From Flammula alnicola (taxonomy: Eukaryota; Basidiomycota; Agaricomycetes; Agaricales; Strophariaceae): 64,000 nucleotides of DNA. Below are positions 10,078 to 20,958 of the stretch, piece after piece. Both the position numbers and the translations under genes were made by a program. Positions within the stretch are counted from its first letter, which is position 1. Each line of letters opens with the position of its first letter. Under the pieces are notes generated by a model, which ran no database searches, was not told the origin of the DNA, and worked only from the letters and a program-made list of their open reading frames with translations. The stretch spans positions 222,938-286,937 of the forward strand of contig JADNRV010000062.1 in assembly GCA_015499995.1 (NCBI GenBank), written 5' to 3'.

Positions 10078-10300
10078 CAAACTAGTGCCGCCCAGCATGC
10101 AGTGAATCGACGCCACCCTGGATATGCGCAGCTGCGCAATGGTGGCAACATCTCGATCAACTCCACCAACCCCTTCGACCCACCGGTCGTCAACCCGAAC
10201 ATGCTCACCACTGACTGGGACATCCATGCACTCCGCGAGAGCATCAGGCCCGCGAAGCACCTCGCAGAGGCACCTGCTGGAACGGGTACACGAGAGAGCC
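10078..10300 (+). pseudogene. GMC oxidoreductase (aryl-alcohol-oxidase-like) fragment
   Basis: The frame contains GGNISINSTNPFDPPVVNPN followed by TTDWDIHALRESIRPAKHL. This matches the substrate-domain segment before the catalytic HPxGT region in fungal GMC flavoenzymes (aryl-alcohol or glucose oxidase family). The upstream FAD domain is absent and the downstream HPVGT-type active-site text is not found; after about 10300 the frame becomes unrelated. It is therefore an isolated fragment of a few dozen codons, just downstream of the Plavaka 3' end and on the opposite strand. It may be a captured or broken host gene piece. Confidence 0.7.
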
Positions 10301-10612
10301 TTGAAAGCGGCTGTTCAAGATCTCAAGGGGGGTTTCCTCGTTGATATCATCGGAACGAGTGGTGATGGATCCAACTTGTTCAATGTGAGCACAACGGCAG
10401 TGATCGCAGCTGCTACCACATCGATGAGCTCGTATGGAACGTCGCCTAATCCTGTGGTCATGGAGCTCAGCATGGGCCGTCCGTCTGTATACCACCTGGC
10501 CAATCGCCCGCCCCTCGTCACTGCAATACTTCGTCGCTGCAGTACTCCGTCATGGCTGCTGATATATAAGCATATGAATTTTTGTAATACACTATCTTGT
10601 AGATTATGATGT

Positions 10613-13600
10613 CTAATATATTGTTGAATATTGAAAGCGGTCAGAAAAAGGGTTAACGTAAAATACACTTGTTTGATCAAGAACATTGCTGGACTTCCAC
10701 GACGTTGGTGCAGCAGGGCCAAACTTGGGAAAGAGCTGGATGCTCTCGCGGATTAAAGATATGGGAATAACGCTGACTTTCTGGGCTCCTCCTGACATGA
10801 GAGGCGAAACTCTGTACATCTTGCTGTTCGGTTCAAAGGAAGAGCGTCTGAATGGCGTGTACCATTCAACATATGCAAGGTGTTTGAGCGGAAGTCCGTG
10901 CGGAAACCACCGCTCACTGGCTGAAGGCCGTAGTGAAAAGATGCATCGTATGCGTCCTGCGCAGTAACCTAGGAGTGTAGTGCAGTTGAGTACCTATGAA
11001 TTGTTTCAGAATCCAAAGCGAGCGCACCTTGAACCCCAGAAGCACCTCCATCCCCATAGTTGATCAGTGCCACATCAAAGCGGCCAGGAACAATGTTATC
11101 ATACTTATCGAGACACGCCGGTTCAACGTGAAGAGAGTCGACAATATTTTTGGCAAGTGGATCCGCAGCATACACGTCGTGGCTCCAAAATTTGAGGCGG
11201 TGGAAAACCGGAACCGTGGAGAAAGGAATATGTAATGTTGCGGCAATGCGTTCAATGTGAGTTTTGGAATAAGTGGAATGCTGATATTGAGCGATGAATC
11301 GCGAAAGGGCGGGGACAAAATCAGTGGCTCCGTACTTTTGTCTGAGATCGTCCAGCGACACTGCACGAGCACTTGGGTTCTTTGTCATTATCTGGTGGCG
11401 CAGAGGGATTAGCGATGGGAGGGGTTTGATGAGATTGATTTGGGATGCAGTGTTTACACGACGACGGATGAATTTGTCATGCTGGAGAATTTTTTCGCGA
11501 CGCTCGAGCCAGAGCGTCATTTGGGGGTATTCGTCCTTACAGTTCGTAGCGGCGTAGGCATCCTTAGCCATGTCAATGTGAAGGCGCTCCGTGTATTCTG
11601 TGTTGTAGTTATCTGTTGTTCCATAAAGCTCCACGAAATAGCGATAGTGGCCCGCGAAGTGAAACTTTGGAATGTCGAAATTGTCGCGGATCCCAAGGTC
11701 AACAAAAATGTCGAGATTGTCGTGGAATGTCTTGAGAGCTTGTTCCATGTTGTCGAGAGTCTGAGAGCTGTGAACCGGGTATTTGGCAAGGGATATAAAG
11801 TCCAACAACGCCCGCACAGCCCTAACAAGACGTGCATTCGACAAACCGTCTGGCAGGCGGATGTCAACAAGAAGGCCAAGGATGAAGCGAGAGATCTGAT
11901 CATGCTCGGTGCCAGTGACGCGGGACAGTTGCGTGATTCCCTTCATAAACAGTCGGATGTGGTGGTTGGGGGGCAAGCGGCGGCACCGTGCGTCAATCTC
12001 GTCCTCGCCGCACGCAGAATAAATCCACGCAAGTATATGTTTGAACACTCCTTGATAGAGCTGGTGTAGGACATCTGGCGTAATCGACTCATAGATGTTG
12101 AGATATGGGAGGTTCAGCCAGAACGGCTCTTGCACCGGCTTAATGCCAGCAGATTGGCATGCCCGGGTGAAGGCCAGTGGGCCATGCTTGATCTGTCGTA
12201 ATGCTCGCCGAATGGGCCCCGAATCCCTCGGTGGATGAATGCTGTCCAAGCTGCCAATTCCCTCCCGTGCCGCCGGACAGACTGGACATTTTCCTGTCTT
12301 GACGAGTGTCACTAAGACCTGCTCAGGATAATCACCCACGAAAACTGAGTAGATAGGGAAACAGCGCCTGCGAGCGCCGTCGCCACTCGTAAGAACAATC
12401 CCAGCATGGCCTGCGTCTTCAAGTGGCCTCAGAATATGTTTTATGCAATGATGGAACAGGTTGGCGAGACAGCGGCGCCGCGATGCGCGGTTGGTGATGT
12501 GCGAGAGCCGCGAGGTTGGAAGATATGCCAACAAGACTTGACCCTGGCAAGAAGGCTTGCGGCGGATATGTTTAGGGAGATTTCCAATAGTCATATACAC
12601 TGGGTACGCGCTCTTGTTGCGGAACTGCGTGAGCTGGGTTTTGTCTGAGGAGATGATGACTGGCACAATCGTGCACTTTGTCTTCTCGGTTTTTGACTCT
12701 ACCTCCTTCTGTTTGTGTGGTACTTAGTTAGCACAGCAAATATTCATGCTATCAAAGCACGCTCCACACACCTGAGTTTTCCACCACCATTTACCAGTCT
12801 CCATGCCATGATACAGTCGAATAACCTCGTCGTCATCTGCATAGTGGCGTTCGGGTTGGAAGATCAGCTCGCCGGCAAAATCTGGATCACCCCAGAGTGC
12901 CTGAATGCACTCCATGACGTCGCGAGAGTAGAGCTCCATTGCCTCGCCCTGCACAACCACCTCGTGCCGATGAAACTTGGGGCGACCAGGAAGGTGGTCG
13001 TCGATCTTCTTGTTGAGCTCCAACGAGTTTTTGTATGATAGCCCAAGTGCGTCTCGCACCTAGATGGTATCATATTAAATTACAAATGTCAATGGAGAAG
13101 CGTTATCACATGAACTCACCCCGTCAATGGCCAGTAGATCTGTGAAGGCAGTGGAACCTTGTCCACGGAGTTTCGCCCATCGTGCAACTTCCCAATCCAT
13201 CTTGGACTGGAAAGGCGCCCAATCGCCCGTTCCAACAGCTACAGCATATCGTGCATCTACGGATTCCCGTGTGCTCAGCGCCTGCCCCGCCAACGACAGC
13301 GGATACTTGTCACTGTATCGAATTTTGACTTTGGGTGTGATGCCATGGCCCTCGCCCATGAGAAAAGTCTCTGCCTGGCGAGCTTCAGCTGTGGCTTCGG
13401 CCTCCAGTTCTTCATCGAGAGGTCCTTTGACAGGGGCATTTTGACTGCGGGGCTGCTCAAATCCAACCTGAGGCCCGTCTTCCGGAGCATCAGCGCGCTC
13501 GGCTTCCCAGCCAGCCTCCAGCTCTGCCACCATCTCGGCTTCGCGATCGGAATTATCAGAGTCCGACCCATCGACGGGGTTGGGCTCATGCTCAGAGTCT

Positions 13601-13914
13601 GAACTATCAACGGGGTTGGGCCCATCCTGCTGCCGGGCAATTCCGATGTCTTGCTGCCCAAAGTGGTCCCCAGCATAGTCAGTGGCGGACCCGAATGCAT
13701 CGCCTGCAAACGGCTGCACTGGCAGGCATCCACTTGACTCGGATTCACTGGCAGAGTCTGAGTTGCTGAGATTAGGCTGTCGCCGGGTACGCTTGCATCG
13801 AATCCTATCACGAAATTGCTGGCACAGAACATCACGCATTTGTCGGAGATGTGATAGGAAGCCGCGGACTGTAGGGAAGATGTGATCACATCCTTTGCAG
13901 ATATGGCGAGGCAT
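10613..13914 (-). CDS. Plavaka-type DNA transposase
   Basis: Four exons (13120-13914, 12772-13059, 11028-12708, 10613-10968) join in frame across GT-AG introns of about 60 bp to give 1,039 codons. The N-terminus has a C2H2-like finger (ICKGCDHIF...SHLRQ) followed by an acidic Ser/Asp-rich linker. Family text follows: ALWGDPDFAGEL, VIISSDKTQLTQF, YPVYMTIGNLPKHIRRKPS, PVCPA, the PDVLHQLYQGVFKH segment and IPKFHFAGHYR; the end is AYVEWYTPF and NVLDQTSVFYVNPF. These are hallmarks of the Plavaka/KDZ-related transposases expanded in Agaricomycetes. No internal stop or frameshift was found, so the enzyme may be intact. Element termini could not be located: no TIR pair was recognised on either side. 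The divergent neighbour at 14164 may be a passenger gene. Confidence 0.88.
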
Positions 13915-14163
13915 TGAAGAAAGGCAAGTGTAATTTTTAGGGTAGTAGAACAGGAGTAGAAATGGATGGTATCTACGTGGATAGAAGGTAGGAATATTGC
14001 GGAACGAATGCGTAACGGAACCTAATAACGTCGCTGCACAATATCAGCCACGCCTGGCAAACAAACACAGAGAATCAACACATTTTTTTTCCGGTACCCC
14101 CCATCTCCTCCGACTACTCACGAACCACCCTCAGTGGCAACCGCATCTGTACACGGCCTCACG
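13915..14163. promoter_or_regulatory. Bidirectional promoter between transposase and DUF6532-like gene
   Basis: A 249-bp intergenic space separates two divergent start codons, so both promoters must share it. No clear TATA box was recognised. Confidence 0.45.
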
Positions 14164-16794
14164 ATGGCCAACAGCAGTGATGTTGACATGGAAGGCACCC
14201 GCGACACCAGATCCCAACCCTCTGCCGCGCTCATCGCCCAAGGAAAGGCCGAAAAGCAGGCGAAAAAGCGTGCCAGAGACGAGCAAGAGGCTAACCAGTT
14301 GATAGAAGGTGGCCGAGGTAAGCAATTGTCCTCCTGCTGAACTTCAAAGACTCACCACCATCCAGGGAAACGCTCTGCCAGCGAAAAGGCAATGAAAGAA
14401 AAAAGTGAGTCGCTGATGTGGCAGACAGATCAGACAGATGCGTACTCACTACTGAATCGACACTCCTTGCAGTCTGGCTCAAGGACGGCACCAGAAAGCA
14501 ACAGTCTGGTTCGGCTAAAACTGCTGTAAAGAAGTCCAGTGCTCAGCGTAGGTCTCAATTGAAGCATTGAACATAATGAGCTTACTATGATTTGTTTGGC
14601 AGGTTTGAAAAAAGCGAAGATGAACGATGAGCAGCCCAAAGGCAAGAGGATCAAGTTGACAGGAAAGATGCAAGGTGTGTCTCACGTTGATTATCGATTG
14701 TCGACGTCGCTGACGAACTTCTTTGTACTTATTTTCCTGTGCACCTGATCATAATATGGTCCCATCAGTCCCAATAAGTCAACGCTCTCAAACCCCACCG
14801 AGTTCTGCCCCACCTCGCAAGCAAGGTAAGTACATGTTTGCTCAATGTGATTATATTAACACTTTTTATCAGCTATACACTACAAGTCCAAAGCGAAGAG
14901 CTCACGCAAGCGCAAAGTCGGAGATGACTCGTCTGACAACGTCGAATCGGAGGACGCTGATAGCCCATCCGAGTCTGAACTAACACTGGAGTCCTCAGGC
15001 GGAGATGACAGCAATTCGTCTACCGGTGAAGACGAGTTTAACGATGAGTTGTCTGAGGCTGGCCTGGCCAAGCGGATGGGCTCTGAGGTGCGCGACTTGA
15101 TTTTATGATTATCTCCCCTACTTGCTGACATTTCCTATACTACAGCTACCTTTAAGTCCTATTAGGGAGCGGTCAGCAGCCCCAACCACCCGCCATGCCT
15201 CAGACTTGTTCGAGGTTGACGACAGCGAGGTGGAAGTGGCCAGTCGCAATCGCCAACAGGGAGCCGACCTTCCTCCCTTGTCTGACAGTGAAGACCTGCC
15301 GAGCTCGATCCAACAATCCTCGCAAGAGAAAGTCCGCACCCAGAAACACACCACCCATCACCAGGAGCCTTCGGATCATAAGGAGAGGACTGTCAAGCCA
15401 GCCAAGGTTTGAAGCAGCCTTCACCGTCATCAGAGGATTCTAACAACACCCATGCTAGGCATCTGAGAAACGGAATGCAAAGTTCCGAGAAGAGGTAAGT
15501 AGTTTCACAAGCAAAATGTATTTGTCACTCATTCCATACCATACCAGCGCTCAAGCATTGTCTCCGCATCACCCAAGAGATCAGCAAAACACAAAAAGCA
15601 AGCCCGAAATCTGCATGCAGCCAGAGACGGCGACGACCAGTCGATCGAAAGGAATACATCAGACGAAGAAAGTGCAGACGCCACACAGACGTGGCCTATC
15701 CATGCCCACCTCCGCGGTAATGGACACCGTGGCGATGGCCTTCGTCAACAGAATGCCCACATCCGCGCAACCTGCAAGAAGGCCATCAAGATTGTGGAGA
15801 GAGCACTCGTTACCAAGCACGCTTGGCCGGAGCTGAACAAGGGTCTCGAATATCGTGTCGAGGTCTTGAAGAAAGCCGCCAAAGCTTTGGAGAGCATCGG
15901 GCCTGAGTACCGCGACATTCGCAAGCGCGTAGAGAAGGACGAGGAGTTTGCAACTATAATAGGAAGATGGGTAAGCAGTGTTTCTTGCTTGAGTCCTTAG
16001 CTAACGGCCATGCCAGGTTATTGACCGCCTATCCCATGCTCGCAGCCCCATTCGTAACAATGCCCTGGGCCATATTGCCGTCTTCCAGCTCGGTGTTGGA
16101 GATGGATGTGCGACACGTGTTGATGCACTACTGGCCTGCGACGCCTTTGTATTCCCTGGTAAATGGGAGATAAACGGTGATGGCAAGGTAAGTCATTTGC
16201 TTTTTACATCTCCCCCTGCTTAACATTTTCCTTGCAGCCGAAGTGGGTTGTAGATGGCTCGAAAATCTACCTTAACCTCTCGATCATCAATGTCATCCGC
16301 TCCACCTTTTTCGTGACGAAATCTGCCTTAGGCCACCACTTCGCTGATGAATATTGCTCAACGCACAAAACCCTTAGAGAACGCGAGCTGACCATTCCGT
16401 TGGTTGCTCTGGCGGCGACGGGGGTAAGTAGAGACTAGTCTGTCATGCTATTCATTCACTCACATTAAACAAGGTTCATGCTGCGCTTACTGCATGGAAG
16501 GACGGCGACTACGACAAGAAAAAAGGTGACAAGTTTGACGGAGAAACGTACGGTGAGGTATATAACCGCCATGCAAAAGCTCTCCAAGATCTCAAGTCGA
16601 ACCACGGGAATATCTTTCACTACATTATGTCGGAAATCTATAAAAGGGTAATGTGTGTATTGTTTTTATTCTATTGTTTGGTGTTAGCAAGCTTGCTAAT
16701 ATGCTTAACTTAGCGGGAACGATGGCCAGGAGGTGGCAGCCCAGCATATGAACGCTTTAGCTATCATGGATCTCACTGGGGTCCCCGGCATTGA
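14164..16794 (+). CDS. DUF6532-like protein with basic/acidic N-terminus, about ten exons
   Basis: The start is the ATG at 14164 (MANSSDVDMEGTRD). The first third is assembled from very short exons rich in Lys, Ser and Asp (KKRARDEQE, KKAKMNDEQPKGKRIKL, KSKAKSSRKRKVGDD). The C-terminal globular part reads KIVERALVTKHAWPELN, IFQLG-like AVFQLGVGDGCATRVDALL, FVFPGKWEINGDGK, then LTIPLVALAATG-VHAALTAWKDGDY and GEVYNRHAKALQDL, ending RHWGPRH-like at the stop 16792-16794. This order matches the DUF6532 family common in agaricomycetes and often found near transposons; its function is unknown. Each intron is 45-75 bp with GT-AG borders. The basic N-terminus suggests a nuclear, nucleic-acid-associated protein (inference). 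It is divergent from the Plavaka transposase and may travel with it. Confidence 0.7.
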
Positions 16795-17077
16795 TTAGGT
16801 ACCAAATAGTATTTATATGTCATAGATCACGCTTGAATAGTCAAAAATTGATGCTTATTCGGCCTGACCTTAAGATTTCCAACAAGAATATCAAAGTTTA
16901 CATGTACTTATTGAATTAAAATCAGTCCAAGCTGGTTAATATGATTCCGAATATGTAACTATAAGTAGAGAATACATGACGAATAAATGGCATACCAAAT
17001 TTATTATGCTGATTCTACATACTGTGCTTATGTCTACTTTTTTCAATTGATCCTTGCGTCTTCTCACTCATGCACAC

Positions 17078-18092
17078 TTATTTTAATTTTAGGTTTTTCC
17101 TGATGCAAGTGAAAACCAGAGTGAATGATTCCAGGGCGTAGAAGCTCCCTGACTTTAGGAGAGGAACAACTTGTTGCACAGTGGAAGCGACGGTGAGCTT
17201 TGTCAGTGAACAGAAAGCGACAAAAGCAGGTTGGTGGAGTTCGTTCCGGGAGTCTGCTAGGCCTCTGCAATACACCGAGGAAAGATGTTCCATGCGGGCC
17301 AGTTTCGCAAAGAAAGTCGAGTCGACTCTGGCATTGAGTGTTTCCCCGGGCCAAGTTGAAACTTGAGATAGTCCTAAATGGCGGAGGTTCTTCAATTTCG
17401 TGATAGAATCCAAAAAGCGTTCGGGATCCCTAGATCCAAAGTGGAGGTACTGCATGTTGGGGGCTTGTTTCACCATGGAGTCCAAGAATAACTGCATAAC
17501 GCGATGGGGATAGGTTTCCTCTTCCTTCACATGAACACGAAGAAGAGAGGACGAAACAAGAAGAAGGACTTCCGAATAATAGCCTCGTCTGATACTAAGC
17601 TCGCGAAGACGGGGGAAGAATGGCTTGTGTGTCTTCTGTACGACACGCAAAAAGGCCGACCGGTATACACTGTCGGACTCCGGATGGTAGATGAGGTGGC
17701 GAACACGTCTTGCATATTTGTCGAGTAAGGCCCATTCGCAATCCAGAATGGGACCATCGAGAGCCTGCAGAAGTAACCTTTAAGCAGTTTATCTAATGTA
17801 AAAAAACATGTAAATGACGAACATATCGACGTTGATTATTCTTGTCAACCACTTTAAAGGCAGACAAGAGTCTCAACAAATGTGACATCTTGTCTATTTT
17901 CCTCCACAGCAGATCCAATGCCACCTCGGTAAAGGCATGGCATGTCAGGGAAAGGTTCAGCAGCGTAGAACGATGGGATTTTCCCTCAGAGTCGTTCATC
18001 GATTTCGGTCCAGGAAATTCGAGGTCATGTTGAGGTGACAAGTGGCCTAGAATTTGAAGAAAGATATCTTGGTTCAGGAGAGCGGGGTGCAT
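17078..18092 (-). CDS. F-box protein with LRR-like C-terminus
   Basis: Exon 1 (18092 to about 17840) begins MHPALLNQDIFLQILGHLSP, an F-box start, followed by LLNLSLTCHAFTEVALDLLW, the typical agaricomycete F-box continuation. After one intron ending in TGCAG the frame resumes with ALDGPILDCEWALLDKYARR and continues through leucine-rich text (LRELSIRRGYYSE, LRHLGLSQVSTWPG) to the stop at 17078. This is the classic architecture of the large F-box family that couples substrates to SCF ubiquitin ligases through Skp1. Unlike the other F-box copies in the window, no frameshift was detected. The C-terminus is shorter than in many relatives, so an additional 3' exon is possible. Confidence 0.75.
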
Positions 18093-19090
18093 TGCGGACT
18101 CGTACGTGGTGATTCGTGGGATGTGACGCGGTCTGAAAGTTGGGCATAGGGGAATGAGTAGTGCGATTCCATCTTACTTATACTTATCCTTGTACAGGGT
18201 GGCACTGTTCAGGTGGTGGCCCGCTTTACTATTCCGGCAATATATTTACTAACGGAAAGACAAATAACACACCCACCAAAACAGAGTCAAACGCATGGCT
18301 ACAACGCAAAAGGCTCGATCAGGATGTGGCTGGTGGTGGAAAACATCCCTAGCTACCAGATCCAGTAATAGATATTGAGAGAGTTAGCGTTCGTGCCCTG
18401 AAAAGATTAGCGCCCATCAGTTGAAAGTATACCTCGCAAGGGACAGACCTGAATTTGAAGTAACTTATAGATTTGGCATAAAAATCCCCCGGAATTCATT
18501 CAACGAACATTCACTCGCGCGAGCTACGACTGTCTTTAACATCCCGAGTCTTGGAATTGGTTCAGGTCTGGGTTGATCGAGATTTGCTTTGGAGGCCTCA
18601 AACTTTGCTTTTATATACTTGATCTATATCTTCTTGCTATGACACCCTCCTACACAGTTGACACGTTAATGTGAAATGAGCAACAAATTTTGCTTCTGCA
18701 GTGTACGTGCGACACTCACTGGCCCTGACTCCTGCAGGTCATCCAACCTAGAAACAGCAGTGCGACAGAACGGAGACGTCGTGTCACATAGCATTCCGAC
18801 GGCCGACGGTAAAACAAGCCTAAAATCTGGTTTGACGTCGACTCTCATTTTTGTTGAGCAGCTTGAGCTTCGCTGACCATGGGCGCGACTGCGTGCGAGC
18901 GCTCCTTGGTTCGATCCTATTTCTAAATTGTTCCAGCGTTTTCTATGAACAGACCCATCAACGCATTACGTAACGAGCCTAAGACTGATAAATCAGGACG
19001 ACCCGACTACCCCAGCAAACGAGAAAGTGGACGCAAGCCCACAATCGTACATAGAGCTCCAGACGCGAGTAAAGACAATCTTCAAGATTT
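18093..19090. other. Intergenic region upstream of cyclophilin-40
   Basis: About 1 kb without convincing coding potential. A small open frame at 18945-19163 overlaps the start of the next gene in the wrong frame. No repeats were seen. Confidence 0.5.
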
Positions 19091-19094
19091 ACAA

Positions 19095-20614
19095 ATGGCT
19101 ACAGAACAGCGCCGATCACCTTTTTCGACATCACCGTTGGCGACAAGGCTGTGGGAAGGATAGTCTTTTCGCTTTACAGTGACCTGGTGCCCAAGACAGC
19201 GGAGAACTTTCGTAAGTCGCGTTGCTTGGTATCAATCGTAAGATGAAGCTGACTCATGTGGGTTGCGAATAGGTGCCCTGTGTACTGGCGAAAAGGGAGT
19301 CGGACAATCGGGAAAACTACTCTCCTACAAGGGATCAGGTTTCCATCGTGTAATCAAGGGGTTAGTTTTCTCAGTTTCATGAGGTAACATCCATATCTTG
19401 ACATAACGCAAACGTAGTTTTATGTGCCAGGGAGGAGATTTCACTGCTGGAAATGGTTCGTTGAATCGTCGATCAGTCTTCCATCTGACTGACTAAATCA
19501 TACTGCCAACAGGAACTGGCGGAGAATCGATCTACGGTGAAAAGTTTGAGGATGAAGCCTTCGCAGTCAAGCACACAAAACCATTCCTCCTTTCTATGGT
19601 GCGCACATGTATTTTAGTTCGATCAGAATAGAAATTTACAGCAGGTAGGCTAATGCTGGGCCTAACACAAACGGATCACAATTCTTCATCACCGTAGCGC
19701 CCACAGACCACCTGGATGGAAAGCATGTCGTGTTCGGAGAGGTTATCAAAGGAAAATCCATAGGTGTTTAATTTTCAAGTATCTATTCGCGCGTTTTTGG
19801 CCTCATCTATCTTATCTAGTACGCCAAATCGAGAACTTCCCCACATCCTCGGGCGACGTGCCAACATCGCCAGTTGTCATCGCAGACTGTGGTGTACTTT
19901 CTCCGGATGACCCCTCGCTGAAAGATGACCCGGAAGCTCAAGCTGGAGATCCATATGAAGATTACCCTGTCGACGAAGATAAGGACTCCGAGAATCCGGA
20001 AATCGCGCTTCAGATCGCGAAGGCGGTGAGGGAAGTTGGAAACAAGCTTTTCAAGGAAGGAAAGACGGAGGAGGCCCTGCAGAAATATCAAAGTGAGTTT
20101 CCAGTATCTGTTCACCAAGATTCGTCGTATCAATCAATATCCTTTGCAGAGTCCATTCGTTATCTAGATGTACACCCTGTTCTTCCTGATGGCTCGTCAC
20201 CAGAACTACAAGAGAGCTTCAACGCCCTACTTGCGCCTCTCCTTCTCAATTCCGCACTTGCGGCTATCCGCTCACAACCCCAATCATCGGCGAACGCTTT
20301 GATTGCTATCAGCAGCGCTACCCGAGCGCTCAATAACCTCACGTTAAGCAACGCGGATAAGGGTAAGTCATCTCAGCCGAATCGAATGATACAAAGGGCC
20401 TAATCACGAATCGCGTCTAGCCAAAGCACTTTACCGCCGTGCAGTGGCTCACACTTACATGAAAGACGAGGATAAAGCGGAGCACGATCTCGTCGAGGCT
20501 AGCCAACTTGTCCCCGAGGATGCCGCCATCGTAAATGAGCTGGCCAAGATTAGACAGCAGCGAAAAGAGAAGAGAGACAAGGAAAAGAAGCAGTTCAAGA
20601 AGATGTTTGCGTGA
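19095..20614 (+). CDS. Cyclophilin-40 type peptidyl-prolyl isomerase (PPIase + TPR)
   Basis: Read through short introns, the protein has the cyclophilin core: [18 protein letters not shown], then [72 protein letters not shown] and [10 protein letters not shown]. The catalytic Arg is in FHRVI. A linker rich in Asp and Pro leads into TPR text ([48 protein letters not shown]) and a basic C-terminus (KKQFKKMFA, stop 20612-20614). Cyp40 (CPR6/CPR7 in yeast) binds the Hsp90 C-terminus through its TPRs and helps fold kinases and steroid-type clients. The start is unclear: the best ATG (19095) is out of frame with ITFFD by one base, so there is either a frameshift, an assembly error or an unseen upstream exon. 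The 3' end is firm. Confidence 0.88.
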
Positions 20615-20958
20615 TTTTCTTGTCATATACTCCAGTAGAATACAGAGGACAACCACCTATTAGGATTGGAGGAACCCAAAAATGTATACTAATAATGCCA
20701 TGAGACTCGTCTGTGCACGAAGCTATTATCCTGAATCCAGAATATGTTTATTCGTGATGAGAATGCCATTTGATTCTTTGTCACCGTAAAAATAGCGTTG
20801 CAGTCTGGCCCCCAATTACGTAGCCGCTAGTTTCCAGAAATGGAATTGATCCACTGATCCCCAACACCGCAACTTGAAAGGTACACATCGTGGGTGCGTC
20901 CCGACGTCAATGTACACTTTGTGGTGTTCGCTCACACCGCTAGCTATCCTTACGTGGC

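Noticed and set aside
11440..12069. Plus-strand 209-codon frame
   Set aside because: Antisense shadow of the Plavaka transposase exon, which has clear family motifs.
10613..14164. Plavaka terminal inverted repeats
   Set aside because: The flanks of the transposase gene were scanned by eye for matching ends; none found that could be defended.
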